64,000 bases of DNA from Ruminococcus gauvreauii (GCF_025151995.1 NZ_CP102290.1:2666001-2730000), one strand, 5' to 3'; counted from the stretch's first letter, positions 1 through 8,693 are shown. A program made the numbers and translations. The notes: generated by a model from the sequence alone, not told the origin.

Positions 1-1
1 G

Positions 2-112
2 GACGGCTTCTATGTCGGTACTTCCAGACTGAAGGGACTCGATACCAGCAGGGTACTTGGACACCATGCCCGGGGTGTTATGTGGAACGTTGAAGAATGG
101 ACACTGGAGTAA
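2..112 (+). CDS. C-terminal 36 residues of an unidentified protein, possibly a peptide ABC solute-binding protein
   Basis: The window opens inside a reading frame that stays open from base 2 to a TAA at 110-112. The 36 residues end in NVEEWTLE. The next genes encode oligopeptide-type ABC ATPases, so the C-terminus of the cognate solute-binding protein is the likeliest identity by context. The tail itself carries no motif that I recognise, so this is inference from position. It lies 32 bases upstream of the first ATPase gene and is probably in the same operon. Confidence 0.4.
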   Translation, partial: DGFYVGTSRLKGLDTSRVLGHHARGVMWNVEEWTLE

Positions 113-144
113 ACAAAAGTAAATACCACAGAGAAGGATAGATT

Positions 145-1128
145 ATGCAGCCTGTTTTACAAGTTTCCAATTTATCAGTGAGCTTTGATACGCCGAGGGG
201 TGAAGTAGAAGCGGTCAGGGATGTTTCATGGCAGCTGGATGCCGGAGAGGTACTCGCTGTTGTGGGTGAATCCGGCTGCGGAAAAACCGTAATGGTACAG
301 TCGATCATGAAATTACTTCCTGAAAATTCAAAGATCAGGCAGGGAAAGATTCTGGTATCCGGTGAGGATATCACCGGATACGGGGAAAAGCAGATGCGAA
401 GATTGCGTTCCAGCGAATTTTCCATGGTCTTTCAGGATCCTATGACTTCGTTAAACCCAACGATTCCAATCGGGAAACAAATGGTCGAGGCTATCAGGAA
501 GCATCGTAAAATCAGCAGGGAAGAAGCGAAAGGGATTGCGGTGGACCTGATGCGGCTGGTGAAAATAGACGACGCCAAAGAGCGCTTTTATCTGCAGCCC
601 CATTATTTTTCGGGAGGCATGAGACAGCGCTGTGTACTCGCTATGGCCATGGCGTCCGAGCCCCGCGTGATTTTTGCAGATGAACCGACAACTGCGCTGG
701 ACGTGACGATTCAGGCGGAAATCCTGCACCTGATTCGTTCTTTGAAAGAAGAAAAGGGTATTTCTTTTGTTTTTATTTCTCATGATCTGGGAGTGGTGGC
801 GGGTGTTGCCGACCGAATCGCGATTATGTATGCCGGAAAAATTGTTGAGACCGGCACTGCGGAGGAGATTTTTTATGATCCGCGGCATCCCTATACATGG
901 GGGCTGCTGGGGGCGCTGCCGGACTTTGCGAAGGACGGAAAGCTGGAGACGATTCCGGGTGTTCCTCCGACTATGATTGACCTGCCCAGGGGAGATGCAT
1001 TCGCTGTGCGGAATAAATACGCTATGAGAATTGATTATGAAGAGATGCCGCCCATGTTTAAGATAACAGATACGCATTATGCGGCAACCTGGCTTTTAGA
1101 CCGCCGGGCGCCGAAGATTATCCGCTGA
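145..1128 (+). CDS. Oligopeptide/dipeptide ABC transporter ATP-binding protein, OppD/DppD type
   Basis: The 327-residue protein is one of two ATPases that energise import of peptides, or sometimes nickel or oligosaccharides, through an OppBC-type permease. Visible motifs are Walker A GESGCGKT at about residues 41-48, the Q-loop FQDPMTSLNP, the signature SGGMRQR near 156 and Walker B IFADEPTTALD near 175. The C-terminal extension with HPYTWGLLGALP is the oligopeptide-transporter C-terminal domain typical of OppD/DppD. The length is normal for the family. The second ATPase follows 23 bases downstream, as in opp/dpp operons. The permease genes must lie upstream of the window. The substrate cannot be read from the ATPase. 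Confidence 0.9.
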   Translation: MQPVLQVSNLSVSFDTPRGEVEAVRDVSWQLDAGEVLAVVGESGCGKTVMVQSIMKLLPENSKIRQGKILVSGEDITGYGEKQMRRLRSSEFSMVFQDPMTSLNPTIPIGKQMVEAIRKHRKISREEAKGIAVDLMRLVKIDDAKERFYLQPHYFSGGMRQRCVLAMAMASEPRVIFADEPTTALDVTIQAEILHLIRSLKEEKGISFVFISHDLGVVAGVADRIAIMYAGKIVETGTAEEIFYDPRHPYTWGLLGALPDFAKDGKLETIPGVPPTMIDLPRGDAFAVRNKYAMRIDYEEMPPMFKITDTHYAATWLLDRRAPKIIR

Positions 1129-1151
1129 TCGGGGAAAGGAGCATAAGGCAA

Positions 1152-2054
1152 ATGGGAGAACAGCCGCTGTTAGAGGTAAAAGGTTTAAAACAGTATTTTA
1201 AAATTAATTCTCATTATTCTGTAGAGGCGGTAGATGATATCTCTTTTGAAGTGTATGAAGGAGAGATATTTGCGCTGGTAGGCGAAAGCGGTTCTGGAAA
1301 ATCTACGGTAGCCCGCTCTGTTATGGGGTACTATACTCCGACAGACGGAGAGGTATATTTTGAGGGACAATTGATTTCGGATAAAAGGAAAATGCGCCAT
1401 AAGCAGGAAAGTCTGCACAGGGATCTGCAGATCATCTTCCAGGATTGTGCGGCGGCATTAAATCCGAGGATGACAGTGGAAGAAATCATAGAAGAACCCA
1501 TCCGGGTAAACCATGTGTATAAAAGCAGGCAGGAACTGGATACCCGGGTGGAGGAGCTGCTGGAGCAGGTAGGCTTAAATGGAACATTCCGGAAAAAATA
1601 TCCCTCTGAGATTTCGGGCGGGCAGAGACAGCGGGTCGCGATTGCCAGAAGTATAGCTCTGAATCCTAAACTTCTGATTGCTGATGAGCCTCTCGCTTCC
1701 CTGGATGTGTCGATTCAGGCTCAGATCGTCAGCTTGTTTAAGCGGCTTCAAAAAGAGTTTGGATTTGCATTTTTATTTATTGCACATGACCTTTCGATCG
1801 TGAAGTTTATCAGTGACCGTGTGGGAGTCCTCTACCGGGGGAAGTTAGTAGAAACTGCGCCGACAGAGATACTGTTCGGCAATCCGGTACATCCCTATAC
1901 GAGAGCGCTGCTGTCCGCTGTTCCGGTGCCGGATCCTGCGGCGGAGAAGGATAAAACACTGGAGAAGTTTGACAGTGGGGACTTTACCGGAAAAGGCAGA
2001 ATGCAGGAGGTGGAACGCGGACATTTTGTGCTGACGGAAAATTCTGAAGAGTAA
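1152..2054 (+). CDS. Oligopeptide/dipeptide ABC transporter ATP-binding protein, OppF/DppF type
   Basis: This 300-residue protein is the partner ATPase of the preceding gene. Walker A GESGSGKS lies at about residues 44-51, signature SGGQRQR near 155-161 and Walker B LLIADEPLASLD near 173. The usual Thr after DEP is Leu here, as occurs in several OppF proteins. HPYTRALLSAVPVPDP marks the C-terminal oligopeptide-transporter domain. The start is preceded by GGAAAGGAGCATAAGGCAA, giving a good ribosome-binding site. A strong terminator follows the stop codon, so this is the last gene of the peptide operon. Confidence 0.92.
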   Translation: MGEQPLLEVKGLKQYFKINSHYSVEAVDDISFEVYEGEIFALVGESGSGKSTVARSVMGYYTPTDGEVYFEGQLISDKRKMRHKQESLHRDLQIIFQDCAAALNPRMTVEEIIEEPIRVNHVYKSRQELDTRVEELLEQVGLNGTFRKKYPSEISGGQRQRVAIARSIALNPKLLIADEPLASLDVSIQAQIVSLFKRLQKEFGFAFLFIAHDLSIVKFISDRVGVLYRGKLVETAPTEILFGNPVHPYTRALLSAVPVPDPAAEKDKTLEKFDSGDFTGKGRMQEVERGHFVLTENSEE

Positions 2055-2068
2055 TGATTTTTGTAACC

Positions 2069-2117
2069 ATACCCCCGGGGAGGCCTGTAAGCCTTTTTCG
2101 GGGGTATTATACTTTTT
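2069..2117 (+). terminator. Rho-independent terminator after the peptide ABC operon
   Basis: Arms ATACCCCCG (2069-2077) and CGGGGGTAT (2099-2107) enclose a second nested pair, AGGC/GCCT, and are followed by a T-rich tract ending in CTTTTT. It sits 15 bases after the stop of the second ATPase gene and separates the peptide operon from the two-component genes. Confidence 0.85.
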
Positions 2118-2167
2118 GGATAAATATGATATGATAAAAAAATAATATAAATCACAGGAGGCGTCCG

Positions 2168-2839
2168 ATGTATAAAATCATGATCATAGAAGACGATGTG
2201 ACGATTGCGAAGGTAATCGGTGAGCATCTGAAGAAATGGGGATATGAGACGGCGAGTATCAAGAACTTTGAGAAGGTGACGGAGGAGGTCTTTGCATTTG
2301 AACCGCATCTGATTCTGCTCGATATCATGCTGCCCTTTTTTAACGGTTTCTACTGGTGTGCCGAGATCAGGCGCCAGTCGAGCGTTCCGATCGTATTCCT
2401 GTCTTCTGCGTCCGATAATATGAATATGGTGATGGCGATGAATATGGGGGCTGATGATTTTATCGCGAAGCCCTTCGACCTGCAGGTACTGACGGCGAAG
2501 GTACAGGCTCTTTTGCGCAGGGCGTATTCCTTTGCCGAGAATACGAAGGCGCTGGAGCACCGCGGAGTGCTGCTGAATCTTGCAGATGCGACGCTGACTT
2601 ATGAGGGGAGAAAGATCGACCTGACAAAGAATGAATTTCGTATCCTGCAGCTTTTGATGGAACGGACGGGACATGTTGTGGAACGGGATACGATCATGGA
2701 GTGTCTCTGGGAGAGCGACAGCTTTATCGATGATAACACACTGACTGTAAACGTGACGAGGCTGCGCAAAAAACTGGATGAGGCAGGAATAACGGAGTTT
2801 ATTGTTACCAAAAAAGGGATTGGGTATCTGGTGAAGTGA
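2168..2839 (+). CDS. OmpR-family response regulator, BceR-like
   Basis: The 223-residue protein is a DNA-binding response regulator. The receiver domain spans about residues 1-118, with acidic pocket EDD near the N-terminus, phospho-acceptor Asp in LILLDIMLP near residue 53, and conserved Lys in IAKPFD. A winged-helix output domain occupies about residues 130-223 and ends in the wing motif TKKGIGYLVK. The gene is preceded by CACAGGAGG. Its stop overlaps the GTG start of the kinase gene (GTGA). In Firmicutes this type usually responds to cell-wall-active peptides and controls a neighbouring BceAB-type ABC exporter, which is absent here. Confidence 0.92.
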   Translation: MYKIMIIEDDVTIAKVIGEHLKKWGYETASIKNFEKVTEEVFAFEPHLILLDIMLPFFNGFYWCAEIRRQSSVPIVFLSSASDNMNMVMAMNMGADDFIAKPFDLQVLTAKVQALLRRAYSFAENTKALEHRGVLLNLADATLTYEGRKIDLTKNEFRILQLLMERTGHVVERDTIMECLWESDSFIDDNTLTVNVTRLRKKLDEAGITEFIVTKKGIGYLVK

Positions 2840-3867
2840 GAATAAAGGATATATTGCTTGGAATGAAATCTTATATAAGGAGACAGGTGCCGGTTATAGC
2901 AGCAGCTGTGCTGATATCGGTCATCATTGTGATATTGTTCTGGCTGTACAGGCTGCCGCTGGAGATGGGCGTTTATCTGATCATCATGGAAGCCTTCGTG
3001 CTGGGGGTGACGGAGGCTGTACGCTTCTACGGATACTATCGGAAACATCTGCAGCTGCACAGCCAGAAGTCTGTGATTGAGAACGAGATGATTACGCTGC
3101 CTGAACCGGGGGACATCCTGGAGGCGGACTATCAGGAACTGCTTTTGACGGCTGCACACGGCAGAGCGGCGGCTATTCTTGAGAAAGACCGTTCTATGGC
3201 TGAACTGAATGATTACTATACACTGTGGGCGCATCAGATTAAGACTCCGATATCCGCCATGAACCTCCTGCTGCAGGAAGAGGGCACCGTTGATAAGAAA
3301 GAACTGGCGGCGCAGCTTTTTAAGGTTGAACAGTATGTGGATATGGTACTGCAGTATCTGCGCGCGGAAAATATATCGGGGGATCTCACATTGAAGGCCT
3401 ACTCTGTCGATGATATCATCCGCCAGGCAGTGAAAAAATACGCAAGAACATTTATTCAAAAGAAAATCACACTGGAATATGATGCGATCGGATGTGTTGT
3501 GATCACGGATGAGAAGTGGCTGGTATTCGTCATTGAACAACTGTTGTCAAATGCCCTGAAATACACGCCTCAGGGGAAGATATCGATCTATCGGTCCCGG
3601 GAGCAGCCTGATACGCTGGTAATTGAGGACACCGGCATCGGGATCGCGCCGGAGGACCTGCCGCGTGTGTGTGAGCGCGGATATACGGGCTATAATGGGC
3701 GCAGCCATCAGAAGTCAACGGGAATCGGGCTCTATCTGTGCAAGAAGATACTGACGCGTCTGTCCCATGTGATGACGATCGCGTCGGAAATCGGTGAGGG
3801 CACGAGAGTGCTTATCGGTTTTGAGAGTATGACCCGCGTGAGCGGACGAGATGCGGACAAAGGCTGA
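2836..3867 (+). CDS. Intramembrane-sensing histidine kinase, BceS-like
   Basis: The 343-residue protein starts at a GTG that overlaps the response-regulator stop. Two hydrophobic segments lie at about residues 18-36 and 40-58 with almost no extracytoplasmic loop, the hallmark of BceS-type intramembrane-sensing kinases. The H-box WAHQIKTPISAMN contains the phospho-acceptor His near residue 133. The N-box is LLSNALKYT and the ATP-lid motifs are DTGIGI and GIGLYLCKKI. BceS kinases normally need a BceAB transporter to sense antimicrobial peptides. None lies adjacent, so the sensing partner is either elsewhere or replaced. Confidence 0.9.
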   Translation: MRIKDILLGMKSYIRRQVPVIAAAVLISVIIVILFWLYRLPLEMGVYLIIMEAFVLGVTEAVRFYGYYRKHLQLHSQKSVIENEMITLPEPGDILEADYQELLLTAAHGRAAAILEKDRSMAELNDYYTLWAHQIKTPISAMNLLLQEEGTVDKKELAAQLFKVEQYVDMVLQYLRAENISGDLTLKAYSVDDIIRQAVKKYARTFIQKKITLEYDAIGCVVITDEKWLVFVIEQLLSNALKYTPQGKISIYRSREQPDTLVIEDTGIGIAPEDLPRVCERGYTGYNGRSHQKSTGIGLYLCKKILTRLSHVMTIASEIGEGTRVLIGFESMTRVSGRDADKG

Positions 3868-3935
3868 GAATGTCATGGAAACAGGGCATCCGGCTTTTTC
3901 TGACCCTTGTGATGTTACAAAAACAGGAGTTAAAT

Positions 3936-4044
3936 ATTACGAAAATATTAAAAAGATTTAAGGAAAACAATCAAAAAGGTTGAAATTCTTTTAGGAACAT
4001 GATAGTATATGGAGGAAGTCTTGAAAATATTACGAAACATTTAC
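3936..4044 (+). promoter_or_regulatory. Sigma-A promoter with flanking TATTACGAAA direct repeats
   Basis: A -35 box TTGAAA (3980-3985) and a -10 box TAGTAT (4003-4008) are separated by exactly 17 bases. Two near-identical repeats, TATTACGAAAATATTAA upstream and TATTACGAAACATTTAC downstream, flank the promoter. Each reads as two related hexamers separated by five bases. That spacing resembles WalR (VicR) boxes, which control cell-wall hydrolase genes in Firmicutes. The downstream gene is such a hydrolase. The WalR assignment is inference. Confidence 0.6.
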
Positions 4045-4092
4045 GGCACAACATGACAAAAATCATGATGGATGCAGGGAGAAAATTGTAAA

Positions 4093-5598
4093 ATGAGAAA
4101 AAAAATAGTTTGTTTATTCCTAGGTCTTGTTATGATGTTGTCTCAGACTATGACGGTTCTGGCTACAACGGAAGACCAGCTAAGACAGGAAAAGAACCAG
4201 GCGGAAAGCCAGTTGAGCGAAACGAATTCAGTCATTAACAGCCTGTCTGAGAGACAGACGCAGATCCAGTCGGAAATCAATGCGATGGATGCAGATATGG
4301 TCGATCTGATGATACAGATCGATGCGGCAAAAACCGACATTGCGAATACAGAAACAGAAATTGCGAATACCGAAAATGATATCACAAATAAAAAGGCAGA
4401 GATCGAGCAGACCAAAAAAGATTTACAGGATGCAGAAGATGATCGTGACAGACAGTATGAGGATATGAAAAAACGTATCCAGTACATATATGAAAACGGC
4501 GGTGACGCCGCATGGATCAAGATGATCTTTGAGGCGGAAGATTTTTCAAAGGTACTGAACCGTGCAGACTATGCTCAGAGCCTGCATGATTACGACCGTG
4601 ATCAGCTGGAGCAGTATGTGGCGGTTGTAAATCAGGTTACTGAGTTAAAGAAAAACCTGGAAGCGCAGAAGGCAGAACTGGAAGCCCAGAAAGCGGAACT
4701 GGAAACACAGAAGGCATCTCTGGAAAGCCAGAAAGCCGACCTGGAAGGCCAGCAGGCAGATCTGCAGGCGCGTATCGATGAGAAGCAGGCGGCCAGCAGT
4801 GATTATGCGAGTCAGATTGCAACGGCTCGTCAGCAGGCAGCTGAAATCAGCAATCTGATCGCACAGCAGGAAGCAGAGCTGAACCGTCTTGCTGAAGAGA
4901 GAAGACGTGCTGAAGAAGAAGCGGCCAGACAGGCGGCAGCGGAAGAGGCCAGGCGTCAGGCAGCGGCGGAAGAAGCTCAGAGACAGCAGCAGTCTTCCAA
5001 TGATGAATCCTCCACGGATTCTGAGTCGGATTCCGACAGCGGAAATGTCTTGGAGAACACATCTGACAGCGGCACGGATGATAATGATGATACCGGCAGC
5101 GATTCGGATACCGACAGCAGTTCTTCGGATAACGACGAGTCTTCGGGCGGCAGCAGCTCTGATTCCGGCAGCTCCTCCTCATCCGACGATTCCGGTACTT
5201 CCGGCGGTTCCTATGAAGAAGAGCCGAGTTATTCCCAGGGGGGATCCTCGGGAAGCGCAATTGTAGCCTATGCAGATCAGTTTGTGGGTAATCCATATGT
5301 ATGGGGCGGCAACTCACTGACGAATGGTATCGACTGTTCCCATTTCGTATGGCAGGTTCTGAAGAACTGCGGCGTGTACAGCGGCGGCTATACTACGTCA
5401 GGGGGATGGAGAAGCCTTGGACAGCCGGTGGCGAGCCTGTCCGAAGCGAGAGCCGGTGACGTCATCTGCTATTCCGGCCACGTGGCGATCTACGACGGAT
5501 ACGGCGGAATCGTAGAGGCGAAAGGAAGCCAGTGGGGAATCACACATGACAGAAGCGCTGACTGCAAGACAATCCTTGCGATCAGAAGATTTACATAA
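4093..5598 (+). CDS. Secreted PcsB-like peptidoglycan hydrolase with coiled coil and NlpC/P60 domain
   Basis: From the ATG at 4093, chosen because GGGAG lies 11 bases upstream and a classic signal peptide (KIVCLFLGLVMMLSQ, cleaved near VLA) follows, the protein has 501 residues. A long coiled coil fills about residues 25-300 and includes repeated EAQKAEL-type heptads. A low-complexity Ser/Asp/Gly linker follows. The last 110 residues are an NlpC/P60 cysteine peptidase with catalytic Cys in GIDCSHF and His in SGHVAIYDG. Such proteins cut peptidoglycan cross-bridges during division, and in PcsB the coiled coil autoinhibits and docks to FtsEX. The gene is monocistronic, between a clear promoter and a strong terminator. 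Confidence 0.92.
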   Translation: MRKKIVCLFLGLVMMLSQTMTVLATTEDQLRQEKNQAESQLSETNSVINSLSERQTQIQSEINAMDADMVDLMIQIDAAKTDIANTETEIANTENDITNKKAEIEQTKKDLQDAEDDRDRQYEDMKKRIQYIYENGGDAAWIKMIFEAEDFSKVLNRADYAQSLHDYDRDQLEQYVAVVNQVTELKKNLEAQKAELEAQKAELETQKASLESQKADLEGQQADLQARIDEKQAASSDYASQIATARQQAAEISNLIAQQEAELNRLAEERRRAEEEAARQAAAEEARRQAAAEEAQRQQQSSNDESSTDSESDSDSGNVLENTSDSGTDDNDDTGSDSDTDSSSSDNDESSGGSSSDSGSSSSSDDSGTSGGSYEEEPSYSQGGSSGSAIVAYADQFVGNPYVWGGNSLTNGIDCSHFVWQVLKNCGVYSGGYTTSGGWRSLGQPVASLSEARAGDVICYSGHVAIYDGYGGIVEAKGSQWGITHDRSADCKTILAIRRFT

Positions 5599-5631
5599 TT
5601 AACCCGCAGGTTGTGCTGTGCGGTTAGACTG

Positions 5632-5677
5632 CAGATGGCAGTGAAGTCTAAAAAGGCTTCACTGCCATCTGTTTTTT
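5632..5677 (+). terminator. Strong Rho-independent terminator after the cell-wall hydrolase
   Basis: A perfect 15-bp stem, CAGATGGCAGTGAAG (5632-5646) paired with CTTCACTGCCATCTG (5657-5671), has a 10-base loop and is followed by six T residues. It lies between converging genes but its T-tract serves the + strand gene. Confidence 0.93.
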
Positions 5678-5691
5678 GCTGTTCTTTTGTT

Positions 5692-6693
5692 TTATAGTCT
5701 TTTGGAAACCGTTTGGCGGGGAATAAACGTGGTTCCTACGGTTGATTTGATGACGCCGGGGTCATCAAGTCTTATCATCTGGATCAGACGCCGGGTGGCG
5801 AGTTCAGCCATCCGCTTAAAGTCTGATTTCACGGTGGTGAGGTGAGGGGAAAATATAGTACAGATATTGGAATCATCGAAACCGACGATTGAGATATCCT
5901 CGGGTATGCGAAGCCCTTTCCGCTGCAGTGCCTGAATAGCTGAAACACCGATGATATCGTTATCTGCGATAAATGCAGTAGGGAGTGTATCGGAGTGCTC
6001 CAGAAAGTGTGTCATTTCGGCCTGTATTTTCTCGGATTCCTGACTGACTTCGATGAGGTAGTCCGGATTCAGCCGAAGTCCGAGTCGTTCCATGGAGGAA
6101 CGGATGCAGTCCTTCCTGTCTCGCAGACATCCGAATTCCACGGCGCTTTTTAAGTAACCGATATCTCTGTGGCCGTTTTCGAGCAGACAGGTAATAACCT
6201 GATGAACACCGTAGCTGTTATCGATATTCACGGTATTGATGGGATATTCGGGGAAAAAACCATCAAGGACAACGAGAGGAACCGGGAGTTTGTAAAAGGA
6301 TTCCCTGGGTTCGTGGTAGTATTCCGTTCCCAGCAGTATAATGCCGTCGATGTCGGAAAGATTATTTTTACTGAACAATTCGTCAATGTTATGATAGGTT
6401 GCATTTGCCAGGGAGAAAGAGTATCGCTCTTCACGGCATACCTGTTCGATGGCGTTCAGGGTAACGGTTAACGTGTCATCCTTGCGTGCAGCCAAATAAT
6501 TTGTACTTTTATAATAGACAAAAAGAATCGTTCCGGCGGTGGTTTTCGGTTCTTTGATTGCATAGCCATTCTCAATCAATGCGTTTTTGATCCGTTCTCT
6601 CAATTCACTGCGTACACCTGGTCTGTTATTAAGGACGACAGAGACCGTTGAGGGTGAAACGTTTAACATTTCGGCTATTTGTCGGATGGTCAT
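5692..6693 (-). CDS. LacI-family transcriptional regulator
   Basis: The 333-residue protein has an N-terminal LacI helix-turn-helix (TIRQIAEMLNVSPSTVSVVLNNRPGV, written here only by its key positions 2-27) and a periplasmic-binding-protein-like effector domain with landmarks such as DGIILLGTEYYH, TAFIADNDIIGVSAIQAL and ISIVGFDDS. It is divergently transcribed from the SDR/isomerase/ABC operon and is most simply its repressor, with an imported sugar or derivative as effector. The ribosome-binding site GGAAAGGAAATA precedes its ATG. Candidate operators lie in the shared intergenic region. Confidence 0.92.
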   Translation of the reverse strand: MTIRQIAEMLNVSPSTVSVVLNNRPGVRSELRERIKNALIENGYAIKEPKTTAGTILFVYYKSTNYLAARKDDTLTVTLNAIEQVCREERYSFSLANATYHNIDELFSKNNLSDIDGIILLGTEYYHEPRESFYKLPVPLVVLDGFFPEYPINTVNIDNSYGVHQVITCLLENGHRDIGYLKSAVEFGCLRDRKDCIRSSMERLGLRLNPDYLIEVSQESEKIQAEMTHFLEHSDTLPTAFIADNDIIGVSAIQALQRKGLRIPEDISIVGFDDSNICTIFSPHLTTVKSDFKRMAELATRRLIQMIRLDDPGVIKSTVGTTFIPRQTVSKRL

Positions 6694-6753
6694 ATCTTAT
6701 TTCCTTTCCACTGTAAAATGAAAACATAAATCGAATGTTTTGGGTTTGTTTAT

Positions 6754-6782
6754 AGTCTATTGCAAAAACGCTTAAAAGTCAA
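6754..6782 (-). promoter_or_regulatory. Promoter of the LacI regulator gene with operator-like motif in the spacer
   Basis: Read on the minus strand, TTGACT (6777-6782) and TAGACT (6754-6759) are 17 bases apart. The spacer contains AAGCGTTTTTG, part of the 15-base motif TTTTAAGCGTTTTTG at 6763-6777. The same motif recurs near the opposite promoter. This arrangement suggests autoregulation by the LacI protein. Confidence 0.55.
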
Positions 6783-6893
6783 GTGAGTGACAGACATTAA
6801 AACAAATAAAGAAACAAATGAATAATATAAAAGACAAGTATGTATTGATTTTGTGCAGGCGTAGTTTTGTAAATATATGGAAAATAAGTGCGA

Positions 6894-6984
6894 TTTTGAG
6901 CGTTTTTGACAAAAACCTGTCTAATATTTTATAAAATATCCCATTACACAAAGGATTGACAAAAAACAAAAGGCGAACTATAAT
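6894..6984 (+). promoter_or_regulatory. Operator-like motif and two promoters for the sugar operon
   Basis: A consensus promoter TTGACA (6956-6961), 17-base spacer, TATAAT (6979-6984) is the obvious start of the downstream operon. Upstream, a second TTGACA (6906-6911) is followed after 17 bases by TTATAA and is overlapped by TTTTGAGCGTTTTTG (6894-6908), which matches the motif in the lacI promoter at 14 of 15 positions. The rest of the 378-base intergenic space is A/T-rich and contains no further gene that I can support. Confidence 0.7.
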
Positions 6985-7071
6985 GAAAACATAAAGCAAA
7001 ACAATGAGCAATCAAATTGAAAACAAAATGCGAACAAAAACAAAATGTTAGCAAGGTGGGGAGGCAAAAGT

Positions 7072-7848
7072 ATGAAGCTTGATGGTAAAATTGCGATCGT
7101 TACCGGTGCTGCACAGGGAATCGGCCGCGGCATTGCACTGGAATACGCTAAAAACGGTGCAGATCTGATGATAACGGATATCAATCACGAGAAATTGGTG
7201 AACGTCTGTGAGGAGATAAGGTTATTGGGAAGAAAATGCATATTTCTGACAGGGGATGTCGCTAGGAGCGAAGACGTCAGAAATGTAGTAAACAGTACAC
7301 GAAAAGCCTATGGGCGAATCGATATACTGACTCATGCTGCCGGGATTTTACGTTCCTGTCCGGTCATCGAACAGGAGGAAGAGGACTGGGATGCTGTGAT
7401 CAACGTCAACCTCAGGAGTACATTTCTATACTGTAAGTACGTCGGCAGGGAAATGAAAAGACAGGGTTCCGGAAAAATGGTATTGATTGACTCCTGCGCT
7501 TCAAAAACAGGAGAGGCATTTAATGCAGTGTATTGTGCTTCAAAAGCGGGGGTCAGGCTTTTGTCACAGTCTTTGGCACTGGAACTTGCAGAATACGGGA
7601 TTAATGTAAACAGTATAGCTCCCGGGACGATCAATACGGAGATGATCAGCAGATGCCTGCATGACCGGGCGCCTTTGTACGGACTCAGCTATGAGGAATA
7701 CTTAAAAGAGTTTAACGAGGCGACTCCGCTGAAGAGAATGGGAGAGCCGGAGGAGATCGGCAAATTGTGTGTATTCCTGGCGTCTGATGACGCGGCATTT
7801 ATTACCGGGTCATCGTTTAATATTTCAGGCGGACGGGAAAATCATTGA
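7072..7848 (+). CDS. SDR-family NAD(P)-dependent oxidoreductase
   Basis: The 258-residue protein is a classical short-chain dehydrogenase. It has the cofactor motif TGAAQGIGRG near residue 12, an NNAG-equivalent THAAG, a Ser in the catalytic region (VLIDSCASK), the YCASK active-site Tyr/Lys pair and the C-terminal FITGSSFNISGG. The ATG at 7072 is preferred over an in-frame ATG at 7045 because GTGGGGAGG lies directly upstream. It probably oxidises or reduces a sugar or polyol in the pathway fed by the ABC transporter encoded downstream. The substrate cannot be assigned. The next gene begins 17 bases downstream. Confidence 0.9.
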   Translation: MKLDGKIAIVTGAAQGIGRGIALEYAKNGADLMITDINHEKLVNVCEEIRLLGRKCIFLTGDVARSEDVRNVVNSTRKAYGRIDILTHAAGILRSCPVIEQEEEDWDAVINVNLRSTFLYCKYVGREMKRQGSGKMVLIDSCASKTGEAFNAVYCASKAGVRLLSQSLALELAEYGINVNSIAPGTINTEMISRCLHDRAPLYGLSYEEYLKEFNEATPLKRMGEPEEIGKLCVFLASDDAAFITGSSFNISGGRENH

Positions 7849-7865
7849 CCAGACGGGAGGCAACT

Positions 7866-8681
7866 ATGGATTTTAAAATAGGAATCGTGGAATGGGCATT
7901 TCCCTTTCCGGGACCGTATGGCCTGAAAATAGCGGCAGATATGGGAATCGAGGGAATGGAGCTTGATTTTGGAGATTACGAAACAGGATTCAAACTGTCA
8001 AACCCTGTTATTCAGAAAGCGTATCTCGAATGCGGCAGGGAGTACGGCGTTGAATTTCCTTCCATTGCTTTGAACGCGTTAAATGCACATGGCATGAGAA
8101 ATGAAAGGGATACATACGACGGAATGATCGCTGTTGAAACGATATACAGAGGGGTGCAGGCGGCAGCGGATATGGGAATTCCCATCGTTCAGGTGCCAAG
8201 CTTCGATGACGGTGCCATCAAAAGCGAGGAGGATTTCTGGAATACGTGTGAAAAGGTAAGGCTGGCTTGTGATCTGGCAAAGAGACATGGCATTGTCATT
8301 GCCTTTGAGAATGTTTTATCTGCGAAAGAATCCCTGCGAATGATCCGGGAGGTGGGCTGTGATAACCTGAAGATATTTTATGACAGCCAGAATTATCATC
8401 TGGAAAAAGGATATTCACAGCAGGAAATTCTCAGTGAGTTGAAAGATCATATATGCCAGATACATATAAAAGATGGTTTTAATCAGACGATCAGTTCAGC
8501 GCTTCTTGGAAAAGGAGATACGGGATTCTATAAAACCGTACAGCTTATCAAAGCGAGTCATTGCGCAACATGGCTGCTGCTGGAAAATTATTACAATCAA
8601 AAACCGCTTAGTCTGTTGAATGCCGATGCTTTTTCGCTGCTGGAAGAAGATATCAGGACCGTGCGGCGGGCTTTTGCATAA
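7866..8681 (+). CDS. Sugar phosphate isomerase/epimerase-type TIM-barrel protein
   Basis: The 271-residue protein belongs to the AP-endonuclease-2/xylose-isomerase-like barrel superfamily, which contains hydroxypyruvate isomerase, IolE and D-tagatose/psicose 3-epimerases. Likely metal-binding residues are in FENVLS, FYDSQNYH, HIKDG and LLENYY, the usual Glu, Asp, His, Glu series. The ATG at 7866 is used because CGGGAGG precedes it closely. A keto-sugar epimerase or isomerase acting with the neighbouring dehydrogenases is the most reasonable role. Exact activity is not predictable from sequence alone. Confidence 0.82.
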   Translation: MDFKIGIVEWAFPFPGPYGLKIAADMGIEGMELDFGDYETGFKLSNPVIQKAYLECGREYGVEFPSIALNALNAHGMRNERDTYDGMIAVETIYRGVQAAADMGIPIVQVPSFDDGAIKSEEDFWNTCEKVRLACDLAKRHGIVIAFENVLSAKESLRMIREVGCDNLKIFYDSQNYHLEKGYSQQEILSELKDHICQIHIKDGFNQTISSALLGKGDTGFYKTVQLIKASHCATWLLLENYYNQKPLSLLNADAFSLLEEDIRTVRRAFA

Positions 8682-8693
8682 GGAGGGGGGAGC

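Noticed and set aside
4650..4770. Repeated GAACTGGAAGCCCAGAAAGC-like units as a possible DNA repeat array
   Set aside because: They are in frame and encode coiled-coil heptads of the wall hydrolase.
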